40,793 nucleotides of DNA from Sporisorium sorghi (lineage: Eukaryota; Basidiomycota; Ustilaginomycetes; Ustilaginales; Ustilaginaceae). The position numbers and the translations under genes are program-made. The notes under the pieces are model-generated. The model was not told the DNA's origin, did not search any database, and saw only the letters and a list, made by a program, of their open reading frames with translations. The stretch is from contig JALCCG010000193.1 of the NCBI GenBank assembly GCA_023212695.1, positions 1 to 40,793 of the forward strand. The letters are read 5' to 3'. This document shows, in pieces, positions 21,504 to 30,986 of the stretch (position 1 is its first letter; the number at the start of each line of letters is the position of its first letter).

Positions 21504-23318
21504 CTAGATGTGAGACGGCGGTCGAGGCAGAACCGTCGACTTTCTCGAGATCGATCTAGGGATGCGACTGGACGGGCTGCTGCTTGCTGCGGCCCCAAAA
21601 TCAGTAACCCTCCTCGCCGCTCTGACCGACGGGCTGCCTGTGCCCGTGCCCGCGGGCGAGTCGGAGCGGCCAAACACAAACGGCGATGTGCTCCCCGTCG
21701 GCGCCGCGTTCTGCGGGCGAGCGTCGAACTTGAAGTCGAACGCAGAGTGCGAGTGGCGCAGCGCATGCGGACCTGTACCCGTTGACGGCGTGCCGAACGT
21801 GCGCTTCACCGGTTCGGGCAATACCGCAGCGTGAGACGACAGCTGCTCAGGGTGCGAGCTGGACCTTGCTACGCCTGTCGAGTGCGAGGGAATGTTGAGC
21901 GTCTCCTGCTGCTGCGCGGGGCGGTGTGCGAAGGGCGAGTCGAACGACGCGTCGAAGCGCTGCGATGCACGGGTCGAGAGGTGCTGCCGAGCGCCCGTGC
22001 CGATACCGAGGCTGGGCGACGGGGTGTCGATCTCGCGCAGGTCCGCTTCTTGCAGTACAGGCGTTGAGTTGAGCGCGGCTTGGCCTTCGGCGATCAGCGC
22101 GTTCATCTTGGCTTCGAACCGCGAGAGCATCGCGTCATCTTCGTCCTCCTCGGCGTCATCGTCTGCAGCCACATCGGCATCGTCTTGCTCGGTGAAGGTG
22201 CTGCTGCTGCCAGAGCGAGACATTGTCATCTCGGTCGGCGCAAGCACTTGACTAGAGCTTGACGCGATACCAGCGGCAGCGGGTGTAGTTGTCGAGCGGA
22301 ACGCGTCCGGCAGGGTTTTTCTTGGCGTACCCTGTCTGTGCGTCTTCGAGCCCTGAAACGTCGGCCTGCGACGATTGCGCTGCGAGGAGACAAAGACTTT
22401 GCGCGTTCGCACCGAGTTGGACTGGGGCGTGGACGGTTGTTGTTGTTGCTTCAGAGGCGTCGACTGGTCTTCGCAGTAGGGCGGTGGTGGTTCTTCTAGG
22501 CCTCCTGGTGGCGCTCTGAGTACCTTGCCGGCGTTCTGAACTGCCGGACGCTTGGTTTGTGAGATGACGTGGCCCATGTCCGCCTCTGGCCCGGCGTCGG
22601 GGTGATGGCTCTGGTTCTCCGTATCGCCGGACTGACCCCAGGATGTCCACAGCGAGTAAGCCGTGAGCGCTGCAGCGCCGGTGTACAGTGCAGCGTTGAG
22701 CGCTGTATCCACAATCGCGCCCGCCAGGCCTCGACGCCTCTTCCGGGGCGGATCATCTTCGACCACCGCGGTATTCGAGCCGTGCGTTGCTCTCGACGTC
22801 TCACGCAGTGCAGCTTGCGCCGACTGACTGCCTCGCGAAAAGATGGTTCCGCGTGTCGAGTACGACGCTGACTCATCCACGTCGGCTGCCGTGCGGAAAC
22901 TCGACGGGCTGGCCGACATGGGCGTGGGCTGCTGGCGGAAGCTTGTAAAGGAACTGGCGCTGCTCGACGATGGCATAGATGCAAACGAGGTGGCAGAGGT
23001 GCTGGTGGGAAAGCCCATGCCAGACTGAAAGCTGAATTCCGCTCTGGTAAAATCGGAGTGTTGCTGCGAAGGGCCCACCTGCTCCCACGGCAGCGAGCCC
23101 AGTCCGCCTCGTCCGATGGTGGCGTTCCATTCGCGTTTCTTTCCGCTGGGAGTTGAGGAAGGTGGCGGCATTGCTGATGATGACGACGGTGCTTCGGAGT
23201 GGTGCTGTGATGGCGAAGCGGAGAGGGACTCTTCGAAGGAGGAGGGAGGTGGACGGTTGCGAGCATGCAGAGGTCCGCGCAAACGACGCCTCGAGGGCAT
23301 GCCGTAGCCCGTGTTCAT
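21504..23318 (-). CDS. Unknown Ser-rich protein with one hydrophobic segment
   Basis: I do not recognise this 604 aa protein. The chosen start is the first ATG (MNTGYGMPSRRRLRG); the frame remains open a few codons further. It is rich in Ser, Pro, Thr and Gln, with likely disordered regions throughout. A basic patch (PPRKRRRG) is followed at residues ~196-229 by a small-residue hydrophobic stretch (LNAALYTGAAALTAYSLW) that could be a single membrane segment. An acidic block occurs around the middle (DDDAEEDEDDAM), followed by a short helical stretch (LSRFEAKMNALIAEGQAAL) that looks more conserved. Many short Ser/Thr-Pro sites suggest phosphorylation. The basic patch could be a nuclear localisation signal, so a nuclear-envelope-type protein is possible but speculative. 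Confidence 0.7.
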   Translation of the reverse strand: MNTGYGMPSRRRLRGPLHARNRPPPSSFEESLSASPSQHHSEAPSSSSAMPPPSSTPSGKKREWNATIGRGGLGSLPWEQVGPSQQHSDFTRAEFSFQSGMGFPTSTSATSFASMPSSSSASSFTSFRQQPTPMSASPSSFRTAADVDESASYSTRGTIFSRGSQSAQAALRETSRATHGSNTAVVEDDPPRKRRRGLAGAIVDTALNAALYTGAAALTAYSLWTSWGQSGDTENQSHHPDAGPEADMGHVISQTKRPAVQNAGKVLRAPPGGLEEPPPPYCEDQSTPLKQQQQPSTPQSNSVRTRKVFVSSQRNRRRPTFQGSKTHRQGTPRKTLPDAFRSTTTPAAAGIASSSSQVLAPTEMTMSRSGSSSTFTEQDDADVAADDDAEEDEDDAMLSRFEAKMNALIAEGQAALNSTPVLQEADLREIDTPSPSLGIGTGARQHLSTRASQRFDASFDSPFAHRPAQQQETLNIPSHSTGVARSSSHPEQLSSHAAVLPEPVKRTFGTPSTGTGPHALRHSHSAFDFKFDARPQNAAPTGSTSPFVFGRSDSPAGTGTGSPSVRAARRVTDFGAAASSSPSSRIPRSISRKSTVLPRPPSHI

Positions 23319-24254
23319 CTTGTCCGCGACCACCAGCGATACCGAGATGGGCTTCCTCTATGTCTAGTGTGATGTCGATGATGGTGCACCGTGCGCTTTC
23401 TTGCTCCGCTCTATTTGATGTTGATGGGTCGGGAAGAGGAATCGATGGCCCCTGAAGAGCATCAAAAAGTTCAAGACCCTTGTCTGCCTGCGCATGCACC
23501 GTTGATCAGCGCAACACTCAGCTGTCTTATTAAAAAGATCCGGCCGACTGGAAATCGCGTCTTCTGTGCGTGACGGCGCGTAGAGTGGTGACATGGCGAC
23601 AGGCGCATGTTGCGTGTTGTTCTTTTCAGTCAGCGATTTTTGATTTTTGATTTTCACTTTTGTTAAGGCGTCGCTCTGCCGTCGCTCATCGATGCTCGAC
23701 CTCAAGCTTGACTGGGCGACCTCATGGTCACTGGATGAGCGAGTGCTACCATAGACGCTCACTCTCAATAGTTCCGAGGGGAACGGATCGAAGCAGATCG
23801 TCAAAGAAGGCAAGCTCTCCATCCCGGAAAATCCTCTCGACGCGTCATGTCACTTTTAGCGCGCTTTTTTTGGGCGCATCAGGGTCTCTGTGTAGAGTAG
23901 AGGGACAAAAGGAAGAACACCGGACGCATGCAGGGGGCTGTCATGTAGATCTGCGCCTTGCATGCGAGTGACAGCTGAGTCCGGCACGGATCTCTGGATC
24001 GTGCGTCCAGAGTGGATTCCAAGCCACCCGCGATTGATGCCGATGAGGAGCGTCAGTTAGCAAGGCAGGGGAAGGGCAGCAGCGATGTCGACCACAAGGC
24101 TGGGTCGACGCCTTGGCGCCAGCGAGCTATCAGACTCAAAGCGCTGGTCATATATAGATGGCTGTCGTAGAGAGACGTTTTCGATGTGAGAGGCACCCAT
24201 CTGTCCTCCCCTTTGTCGTTGCCAGGTGCACGACGCAGAGTTCTAAAGCGGACC
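23319..24254. other. Divergent intergenic region upstream of GH43 gene
   Basis: This 0.94 kb lies between divergent genes. It includes a TATA box at 24151-24157 for the glycosidase and a short T-rich patch near 23640. I see no gene or RNA in it. Confidence 0.5.
24151..24157 (+). promoter_or_regulatory. TATA box of GH43-like gene
   Basis: TATATAG lies 104 bases upstream of the glycosidase ATG, similar to the spacing at the MaoC and ABC genes. Confidence 0.6.
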
Positions 24255-25412
24255 ATGGTTCAGCTGGCCAAGTTCGCTTTTGCTTTTGGATGCTTCATCG
24301 CTGCACACCAAGCGCTGGCAAGACCGCTCGCATCTTCGCCACCAGAAGACTTGGGCATTCTCGGGTCTCTGTCTCTCGTCAAGGACGTGCCCTGGGGTCA
24401 GTTCGCCCCCGCAGCCAAGCAGACAGGCTCAGGCGCCCCCAGAAGCGACAGCATCACCGAAGACGCCTCTGGTTTCGCACCCGCCCTCGCACCCGGCGTG
24501 CAGAACTCGCTCGGCGAAGGCTTCGACCCGCAATTCCTTACCGTCACGCGCGATGGCAAGCCGTTCTACCTCGTAACCGATGTCGACTTTGGCCTCAACG
24601 TGTTCCTGCGCGCCAGCTACGATCTCAACGACATCTACCGCGACGAATCGAAAAAGCACACGATCCACCACTACCCGAACACGACCTACCCCGAAGGTGT
24701 GGGGACAGAAGCGGCGGACATCGTGCGCTACGGCGACAAGTTTCTATACACCGTATCAGCAATTGCGGATGATACGATCCGCGCGCTGCTCTCGACGACG
24801 GACGACCCGCTGGGCGAGTACACGGACCTGGGCTGCATCCTGGCGCAAGACGGCACGCCACTCACGGGCTACGACCCGCACGTGATCGTGCACCCGAACG
24901 GCAACACGTACCTAACCTGGTCGAACCACGAATTCGTCCAGATCGTCCAACTTCAAAACGGCGCCCCCGCGCGCGCCGCCAGCGCCGTGACCAACCTCGT
25001 CTCGTACGGCGTCAACACCGAAGCCCCCAGCAGCTGGATCTTTGCCAATCGCATCAACGGCTCGCAGACACTCAACCTCATGTACGCAGAGGGCAACTAC
25101 TACCAGTCCAACTACAACACGCGCTTGCTGTACATCGACGCTGCGCAAGACCCGCTGGATCCGAGCAAGTGGTGGCAGCGCGCACAGCCGATTCTGGCGT
25201 CGGACAGCAGCCAGGGCGTGTACGGGCCCGGGTCGGGCAGTTTGTTCACAGGGCCCGATGGTGAGGTGTGGTGCGCGTACGGTGCGTTTGCATCGCGTGA
25301 TGGTGCGGATGGGGGTAAGAACGAGCGAAATGTGAGGGTGCAGGTGGCTCAACCGGATGAGAAGGGGGTGTGGTTGCCGACGCAGGTGATTGCTGCTCAG
25401 CTGCTGGATTGA
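24255..25412 (+). CDS. Secreted GH43-like glycoside hydrolase
   Basis: Protein of 385 aa, probably secreted. The ATG at 24255 is chosen because it opens a clear signal peptide (hydrophobic AKFAFAFGCFIAAHQALA, cleavage likely near residue 22). The body resembles the five-bladed beta-propeller family GH43, which includes arabinofuranosidases, arabinanases and beta-xylosidases acting on plant cell-wall side chains. Likely active-site residues by pattern are Asp91 in GFDPQFL, Asp207 in GYDPHV and Glu256 in NTEAPSSW. The GPGH motif common in GH43 reads GPGSGS here. Asn-x-Thr/Ser sites (for example NTT at 142, NGS at 268) suit a secreted protein. Which sugar is cleaved cannot be told. A TATA promoter is compatible with substrate induction. 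Single exon. Confidence 0.8.
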   Translation: MVQLAKFAFAFGCFIAAHQALARPLASSPPEDLGILGSLSLVKDVPWGQFAPAAKQTGSGAPRSDSITEDASGFAPALAPGVQNSLGEGFDPQFLTVTRDGKPFYLVTDVDFGLNVFLRASYDLNDIYRDESKKHTIHHYPNTTYPEGVGTEAADIVRYGDKFLYTVSAIADDTIRALLSTTDDPLGEYTDLGCILAQDGTPLTGYDPHVIVHPNGNTYLTWSNHEFVQIVQLQNGAPARAASAVTNLVSYGVNTEAPSSWIFANRINGSQTLNLMYAEGNYYQSNYNTRLLYIDAAQDPLDPSKWWQRAQPILASDSSQGVYGPGSGSLFTGPDGEVWCAYGAFASRDGADGGKNERNVRVQVAQPDEKGVWLPTQVIAAQLLD

Positions 25413-25865
25413 GATGTCGCCTTCCGGTGGAAGTGTGTAGACTTGTATGCTTGCTTTTGCAATGGAATAGATACGTCTTTCGGAAAGGTCGTTATACGGA
25501 GAGCGACCCTCGAGAAAGCCTCGTACAACTGTGCGTCATAAGCGCAGCATGAATCCGATTTCCGACTTGTAAATAGCTTGCCGTGCCCTCCACCTTTTTG
25601 AGCTGCTTCGAGAGCGTACGAAACGAAGCGGCTTGGCAAAGAAGCGTCACCCGAGTCGAGCGAGAGATCAAGCTGAATCACCATTCCGTACGTCCTCGAC
25701 CTCAAATAGTAGCGCACGCTGGGCTCGCCATCCATCCATCTACCTCACCACCACCTCCTCGTCTCTACAGCTGCTACACCATCAGCTCGCTCCATCTCCA
25801 ACCTAGACATCCAACTACTTCCATCCTCAAAACAGCCTCGCCTTAGCTGGGCCTCTCCCACCACC
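25413..25865. other. Intergenic region between GH43 and DUF1295 genes
   Basis: The 453 bases hold the 3' end of the glycosidase gene and a CT-rich leader directly before the next ATG. No TATA box or gene is evident. Confidence 0.5.
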
Positions 25866-26903
25866 ATGGTCGTCCACGTACTGGACAACTTCAACCTCTC
25901 CATCACCTTCCTCATCTCGCTCGGCTGGCAACTTCTCGGCTTCGCCATCGCGTTCGGCCTGCAGATCGACACGATCACCGACTTTTGGTCTGCGGTCAAC
26001 GCCATCTTCATCGCCATCTTCACGCTCTGCTGTGGCGACCAGTACTATGCGCGCAACGTGATCGCCAGCGTATTCGTCATGGCGTGGGGGGTGCGGTTGG
26101 GGGTATTCCAGCTGTTCCGCATGCTCAAGATGGGTGGAGATGCGCGCTTTGACGAGATGCGCTCCAAGCCGTTGAACTTTTTGGGTTTCTGGACGTTTCA
26201 GCTGGTGTGGGTGTGGACGATCACCATGCCTGTGACGGTGCTCAACTCGCCGAATTCGAGCGACCCTGCGGAGGGCGGCGGAAATGCGCGCTTCGGCAAT
26301 GGTAAGGATGTCGTCGGTATCATCTTTTTTGGTGTAGGGTTTATTGCAGAGGCGCTGGCGGATGTGCAGAAGTACCGCTTCAAGTCGGTTACTAAGCCGC
26401 CCAAGGGCGCGATTACCGATGCAGGCATCTGGAAGTTCTCGCGCCGCCCCAACTACTTTGGCGAGATCCTGCTCTGGTGGGGCGTCTGGCTGCTTGCGCT
26501 CGGCAACTCGACCGAGGCCAACAAGCGTGGCCACGACGCGCTGTATGGGTCGATCTTTTCGCCCATCATCACCATGGCGCTGCTGCTGTTCCTGTCCGGG
26601 ATTCCTTTGGCAGAGAAGCCAACGCAGCAAAAGTACTTTTTGATGTCGCACGGACCGGACAAGACGGCAGGGCTGGAACCGTGGCATGAACAGACCGAGC
26701 AGGATCCGTGGGAGAGGATGAAGGCGTTCCGCGAGCGCACGTCGATTCTTGTTCCGCTACCGAATGGGGTGTACAAGCGACTGCCAAAGGTGGTCAAGTC
26801 GACGCTGCTGTTCGACTTCCCGTTCTACAACTTTGACGAGGCCAAGGATGGCACCAAGGCGATTCGGGAGGCCGAGGACAAGAAGAACCGTGATAACCCT
26901 TAG
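25866..26903 (+). CDS. DUF1295 integral membrane protein (steroid reductase-like fold)
   Basis: Protein of 345 aa of the DUF1295 family, related in fold to steroid 5-alpha-reductases and isoprenylcysteine methyltransferases. It has several hydrophobic helices from residue ~10 to ~235. The family hallmark near the C-terminal part is present: an ADVQKYRFK segment, then GIWKFSRRPNYFGEILLWWG. This block in the wider superfamily lines the NADPH- or cofactor-binding site. The C-terminal ~100 residues are hydrophilic and charged. Substrate is unknown; a lipid or sterol reductase in the ER is a reasonable inference but not shown. The ATG is in a strong context (CCACCATGG). Convergent with the methyltransferase gene, 128 bases apart. 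Confidence 0.9.
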   Translation: MVVHVLDNFNLSITFLISLGWQLLGFAIAFGLQIDTITDFWSAVNAIFIAIFTLCCGDQYYARNVIASVFVMAWGVRLGVFQLFRMLKMGGDARFDEMRSKPLNFLGFWTFQLVWVWTITMPVTVLNSPNSSDPAEGGGNARFGNGKDVVGIIFFGVGFIAEALADVQKYRFKSVTKPPKGAITDAGIWKFSRRPNYFGEILLWWGVWLLALGNSTEANKRGHDALYGSIFSPIITMALLLFLSGIPLAEKPTQQKYFLMSHGPDKTAGLEPWHEQTEQDPWERMKAFRERTSILVPLPNGVYKRLPKVVKSTLLFDFPFYNFDEAKDGTKAIREAEDKKNRDNP

Positions 26904-27031
26904 ACAGAGCCAGCTTGCAGATACCCGCCGCTTTTGTTCACTTGTGTCGTTTGCTCTTTCAATGCTCGATCTAATTTGCCCGCGCACGCTTGTCGCTTTG
27001 AAGCCGGTTTGGGTCGATATTGTGTGAATGA

Positions 27032-28168
27032 CTACTCCAGATCAGCCCATCGCAGTGCAGCAACGACGACCCAGCTCCCGCGATCGCTGATATCGCCCAT
27101 CTCCTCCTCCGCACCTCCATCGCCCTCGAACCTGGCCAACTCTCCCTCGTCGAGGTCTGCCTTCCGTGGCACCGGCGCACCAGACCACGCGCGCTGCGTC
27201 CCATCGACGTTGCGTTGGCATATCCCGCCAAACTCGCCGTCCTGCCAATCTGGAACAATGCCTGCCCCTCTCTCCTGCTCCAACGAATCGTCGCTCGATG
27301 GAGCAGGCTGGGCGAGCTGAACGAAGAAGCGGCGGACGGCGGGTCGGCCCGTATGAAACCCAGCGATGAGGATGCACCTTGCAGCCTGATCGCGCTTGAG
27401 CAGCTTGCGTATCGAGTGGATGAGCAGCGGGTGGGCGGACGAGACCCACAGCACGTCGGCGGCGAGCACCACGTCGTACCCTTCCAGTGCAGAGGAGGAA
27501 GCGGCGAGGACACTTTCCTCTTCCTGCGCGTTACCCCAGCCGAGACCCATCACTTGCACGCGCTTGCGTGCCTCTGTGTAGTGCGGGTTGGGCTGCCGGC
27601 CGCTCGTGCTGCTGCGTGGCAGGAGGGCGAGGTCGAGGTTGCGCTCGAGGTTCTGCATCACGTGCGCGTCCGGGTAGTCGGTGATCACGGTGCGCTGCGC
27701 TCCCATCACGCACGCCACTAGCCCGGGCAAGCCCGTCCCCGCACCCAGCTCGACCACGCGCTTCCCGCGCACATCGGCAAACCCACGCTGCGCCCTCTGC
27801 TTCCGCTCCTTGCCTGTGCTTGAATCGCAACTCTGCTCGGCGATCAGATCCGCAAGGTACAGCCCGGCATCCCACTGGTGGTGCGCAAACAGCTTCGTGT
27901 TTGTCCCGCTGTTCTGCGCGATCTTATATCGCAGGGTAGTTGGTCGGGTGACGGCGGTGGAGAGGTAGCGAGGGGGAAGGTGCGCGTGCGTGTAGCGGCA
28001 CGTGTCGCCCGGGTCGCCGTGCGCTGGCTGGTTGTGCGAGAAGAGCGCGAACAGCGAGTCTTCGAAGAGCGAGGTGGGGGAGTGTGGTCGTGAGCCGCCG
28101 TGCGAAGAGCAGGATGTGCTGGAAGAGGCTATCGATGCGGCGTCATCGTCGGTGGAGTGCGCTGCCAT
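27032..28168 (-). CDS. EFM7/NNT1-like protein methyltransferase
   Basis: Protein of 378 aa, family-16 seven-beta-strand methyltransferase. The closest known type is yeast Efm7/Nnt1, which methylates the N-terminus and Lys of translation elongation factor 1A; earlier it was called a nicotinamide N-methyltransferase. Features seen: LFEDSLFALF near the start of the conserved part, HHQWDAGLYLADLI, SAM-binding motif I VVELGAGTGLPGL at ~138-150, acidic Asp164 in TDYPD, and the post-motif LAADVLWVSSAHPLLIHS. The start at 28168 (MAAHSTDDD) is preferred. An in-frame ATG lies 26 codons upstream, but 28168 leaves ~195 bases of spacing from the neighbouring gene's end and precedes the conserved region. 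Long insertions relative to the yeast enzyme occur between core strands. Confidence 0.85.
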   Translation of the reverse strand: MAAHSTDDDAASIASSSTSCSSHGGSRPHSPTSLFEDSLFALFSHNQPAHGDPGDTCRYTHAHLPPRYLSTAVTRPTTLRYKIAQNSGTNTKLFAHHQWDAGLYLADLIAEQSCDSSTGKERKQRAQRGFADVRGKRVVELGAGTGLPGLVACVMGAQRTVITDYPDAHVMQNLERNLDLALLPRSSTSGRQPNPHYTEARKRVQVMGLGWGNAQEEESVLAASSSALEGYDVVLAADVLWVSSAHPLLIHSIRKLLKRDQAARCILIAGFHTGRPAVRRFFVQLAQPAPSSDDSLEQERGAGIVPDWQDGEFGGICQRNVDGTQRAWSGAPVPRKADLDEGELARFEGDGGAEEEMGDISDRGSWVVVAALRWADLE

Positions 28169-28362
28169 CGTCTGTTGGTTGTGACCAGTCGTGAGATGGT
28201 GGGGAAGAGGGAGAGATGAGGTTCGAGAAGAAATCAAATTTTGCATTGCCAAGTCGACGGAGCAGGGAGGACCCTTGTTTTCTGTAGCTCGAGACACCTC
28301 AACACCATCAACCAACGTAGTGACATGCTTTGCATTGCTATCGAGCCCCTCTCTATCGTTCC

Positions 28363-30627
28363 TCACGCGGGACTGCTAGTATACGCACCAATACTATCCA
28401 TCCAACCTCCACTAGTCCCGTACAGACCCACAATCTCGCCCCTCTCATCCGCCGGCTCCAGCACCCTCAATGAACCCCCCGTCACATTACCCCTCATCCC
28501 ACTCCTCCTCCCGCTCTTGAACACCACCTCGAGCGCATCGATCCACGCGCCCGCCCTCACATTCAACCTCTGAATTCGATCCCCCGCCTCGACCTGCATG
28601 CGGAACGGCGACCCGCCACACGGGCCGAACCGGCTCACGCTCCCGTTCGAGAAATGCAGCACGACGCCGTCCAGGCTCGCGCCGCTGAAGATCTCGATCG
28701 CGACCAGCTCCGCCGGTGGGGTATTGTGGCGGGCAGAGGCGAAGATGACGTCCCACTGCTTGCCTGAGCGGTTTACTTGGCCGAAGGAGAGTGTGCGCAG
28801 GACGGTGAGGCGGGAGGGGTCGATGCCGTCGATGTGGAGCGGGCGCGCGACGGCGTGTTCCCTGAAGCCGTCGAGTTGGGCTTGGCGCATGTTGCAGCCT
28901 AGAGCGTTGAGTTTGACGTGTGGCGAGGAAGGGTGGTTGACGTCAAAGCCGACGAGACCGCTGAGGTAGGCTGCGTCGATCCTCGTTTGACGGGGCGGCA
29001 TCTGTGGGCCCTGCGACGCAGAAGGCAGGTTCAACCACTCAATGTGCGTCTTGTACTCTCCACCCACCTCGACTTCGATCGCGCCAATGCCCGAGTCGCA
29101 CTTCAACAGCGCACCCTGCGGCGTACTCGTCCACGACGGCTCGTTCTCGTTCCACTGCCGCCACGTCGCCTCATCGTTCGATTCTAGATACGGCAACGCC
29201 GGGTCCGAGGGGATGTAGAAGCACGGATGCCATCGCGCGCGCACCGCCTGCGCACGGTGGACGTGGTTGTGCTTGTCGTCGTTCGCTGCGTGAATGGGCG
29301 CAAAGAAGCGGCCTGATGCGACACCGTTCCTGCGGCATCCAGGCTCGCGCGTCATAAAGGCACGGTTGAACTCCACGTAGCCGCGCGCCATGAGGCCGGA
29401 CGGCCAGTGCGGGTTGTTGAGCGCATGCCCTGCTTCGTGGAAGAAGGCTCCGGATCCGATGTTGAGCGTCTGCCAGGCAGTCGGGCATTCGTTGAGGTCG
29501 TTGACGCAGCACGACTCGTCGGTTGCTTCTGTATCCAAAAAAGCCGCAGTGACTTCGTCTAGAGAGCGAGGAGCGGCCCAGAGCCAGTGCGAACCCATCA
29601 CGCCGTGCGACAGGCTGCCTGGCCCACCCGCACCAATCGCGCCGTGACCCCGAAGAAGCCGCATCTTGGGATCGTAGATGGTATCCAGCGTCAGGACAGC
29701 AACAGGCAACCAGCGCAACTCCTGAGGCGTCGAAGGATCCTCGAGCGCTTCAGCAGCAAAGGCATGCATCGCTCCACCATTGCGCGCATTGTGCTTCTGC
29801 TGAGCGTTCTCTGGATCGCGGAACTCTCGCAGCGTACGGCGTGACTTGAGCAAGTGGATGCGAGGGAGCAGCTCGAGCGAGCGCTCTCCCTGCGCAAGTG
29901 CTGCTTCGTCGTCGAGCTGGAACGCACGACGTCCCATGCCGTGTCTTCGCATCTGCTCGGCGTGGAAGGCCTGCCACAGGTATGCTTGCAGAGCCACTCG
30001 TCGCTTGACCTCGCCTAAACCGCCTGCTTTGAATGCTTGGCGGCGTGGACCAGGAGGAGTGTCCACGATGGCACGGTGCTCTTCGCTCAAGGCTGCATCC
30101 TGTGTGCTCGACGCGATGTCCAGCTTGTCCATGGCCTTGGTGAGGAAGCGCGAGAGCTTGTCTTCTTTGACTGGAGCGCCATTGCTCGATTGGCTCGGCC
30201 TGCTCGGAATGCTGGAAGGTTTACGTCCGTCATTCTGCCATACAGGAGAGTCGCATGCGGCGATGATGGCGAGGTGCAGCGGTGGCGCTGTCCTGGGTCG
30301 ATCGTATGCCACTGTGATGGTGCGCTTGCCTGTTTCGCTGGAACCTGAGATGCTCCATTCGAAAGACAGTTCGTTCGGCCCGACGATGAGCGGGACAAGC
30401 GCCTTGAAGAAGCCTTGGTTGATCTCCCAGCTTTGAGCCTTGAATCCAGCCCTACTGTCGCAGGTGACAGTCACGCGACCATCTCTCTGACCTGCACCTA
30501 CATAGCCCTCAACGAGCAGGAGCCGAGTGAACACCGTCTCGCCGTGCTGCAGATTCGTCAGCTTGAAGATCGACTTTGCATCGTCGCCCGGCTGTGGTCG
30601 TGGTGGAATGGCAGGCGGAGGAGCCAT
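28363..30627 (-). CDS. Putative zinc metallopeptidase with jacalin-like lectin domain
   Basis: Protein of 754 aa similar to the fungal family of yeast YIL108W (Pfam putative peptidase family, Metallopep). The N-terminal region up to ~140 looks like a beta-rich domain. The zinc site is HEAGHALNNPHW: ligands His397, His401 and probably His407, with catalytic Glu398. It is followed by the family block LMARGYVEFNRAFMTREP. The C-terminal ~130 residues form a jacalin-like beta-prism (IEIFSGASLDGVVLHFSNG, later GLYGTSGGWMDSIG). No signal peptide is seen, so a cytosolic location is likely. Substrate is unknown; the lectin-like domain could bind sugar or serve in folding. The start is the first ATG in frame (MAPPPAIPPRP). 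Divergent from the DUF2256/DUF3253 gene. Confidence 0.85.
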   Translation of the reverse strand: MAPPPAIPPRPQPGDDAKSIFKLTNLQHGETVFTRLLLVEGYVGAGQRDGRVTVTCDSRAGFKAQSWEINQGFFKALVPLIVGPNELSFEWSISGSSETGKRTITVAYDRPRTAPPLHLAIIAACDSPVWQNDGRKPSSIPSRPSQSSNGAPVKEDKLSRFLTKAMDKLDIASSTQDAALSEEHRAIVDTPPGPRRQAFKAGGLGEVKRRVALQAYLWQAFHAEQMRRHGMGRRAFQLDDEAALAQGERSLELLPRIHLLKSRRTLREFRDPENAQQKHNARNGGAMHAFAAEALEDPSTPQELRWLPVAVLTLDTIYDPKMRLLRGHGAIGAGGPGSLSHGVMGSHWLWAAPRSLDEVTAAFLDTEATDESCCVNDLNECPTAWQTLNIGSGAFFHEAGHALNNPHWPSGLMARGYVEFNRAFMTREPGCRRNGVASGRFFAPIHAANDDKHNHVHRAQAVRARWHPCFYIPSDPALPYLESNDEATWRQWNENEPSWTSTPQGALLKCDSGIGAIEVEVGGEYKTHIEWLNLPSASQGPQMPPRQTRIDAAYLSGLVGFDVNHPSSPHVKLNALGCNMRQAQLDGFREHAVARPLHIDGIDPSRLTVLRTLSFGQVNRSGKQWDVIFASARHNTPPAELVAIEIFSGASLDGVVLHFSNGSVSRFGPCGGSPFRMQVEAGDRIQRLNVRAGAWIDALEVVFKSGRRSGMRGNVTGGSLRVLEPADERGEIVGLYGTSGGWMDSIGAYTSSPA

Positions 30628-30986
30628 TTTGTCGACGCTCAAAGACCGATAGCGCGTCTACGTTTGGGACTGCTGAGCAAGGCGATGACGGCGCACGAGG
30701 CGAGGAAGCTGCAGAAACGGAAGAAGGCCTGTCTGGACACGGCGCGCTCCTGATCGTCTGTGCGGGAGGAGCTGAAGATGCGTCGCAGGTTTGGCAACGG
30801 CATTACGAAGGTAAGGTGGATGTGGTGGTAGAGGTGCAAGTTGCAAGTGGTGAACGGTGGGAAAGGGTTTCGAGATGGCCTGAGCGCGAGTTGTGTGGAG
30901 CAGTTGCGACGTTTCTTCGCTTTCAACTCGTTTCTTCTCGAGTCCCACGATTCTCCTTCTATACGCTTTCCAGACTCGGTGAACGA
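30628..30986. promoter_or_regulatory. Shared divergent promoter region, metallopeptidase / DUF3253
   Basis: The 359 bases between two divergent start codons must hold both promoters. No TATA box is seen. If the DUF2256/DUF3253 protein starts at 31089 instead, the region is ~100 bases longer. Confidence 0.45.
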
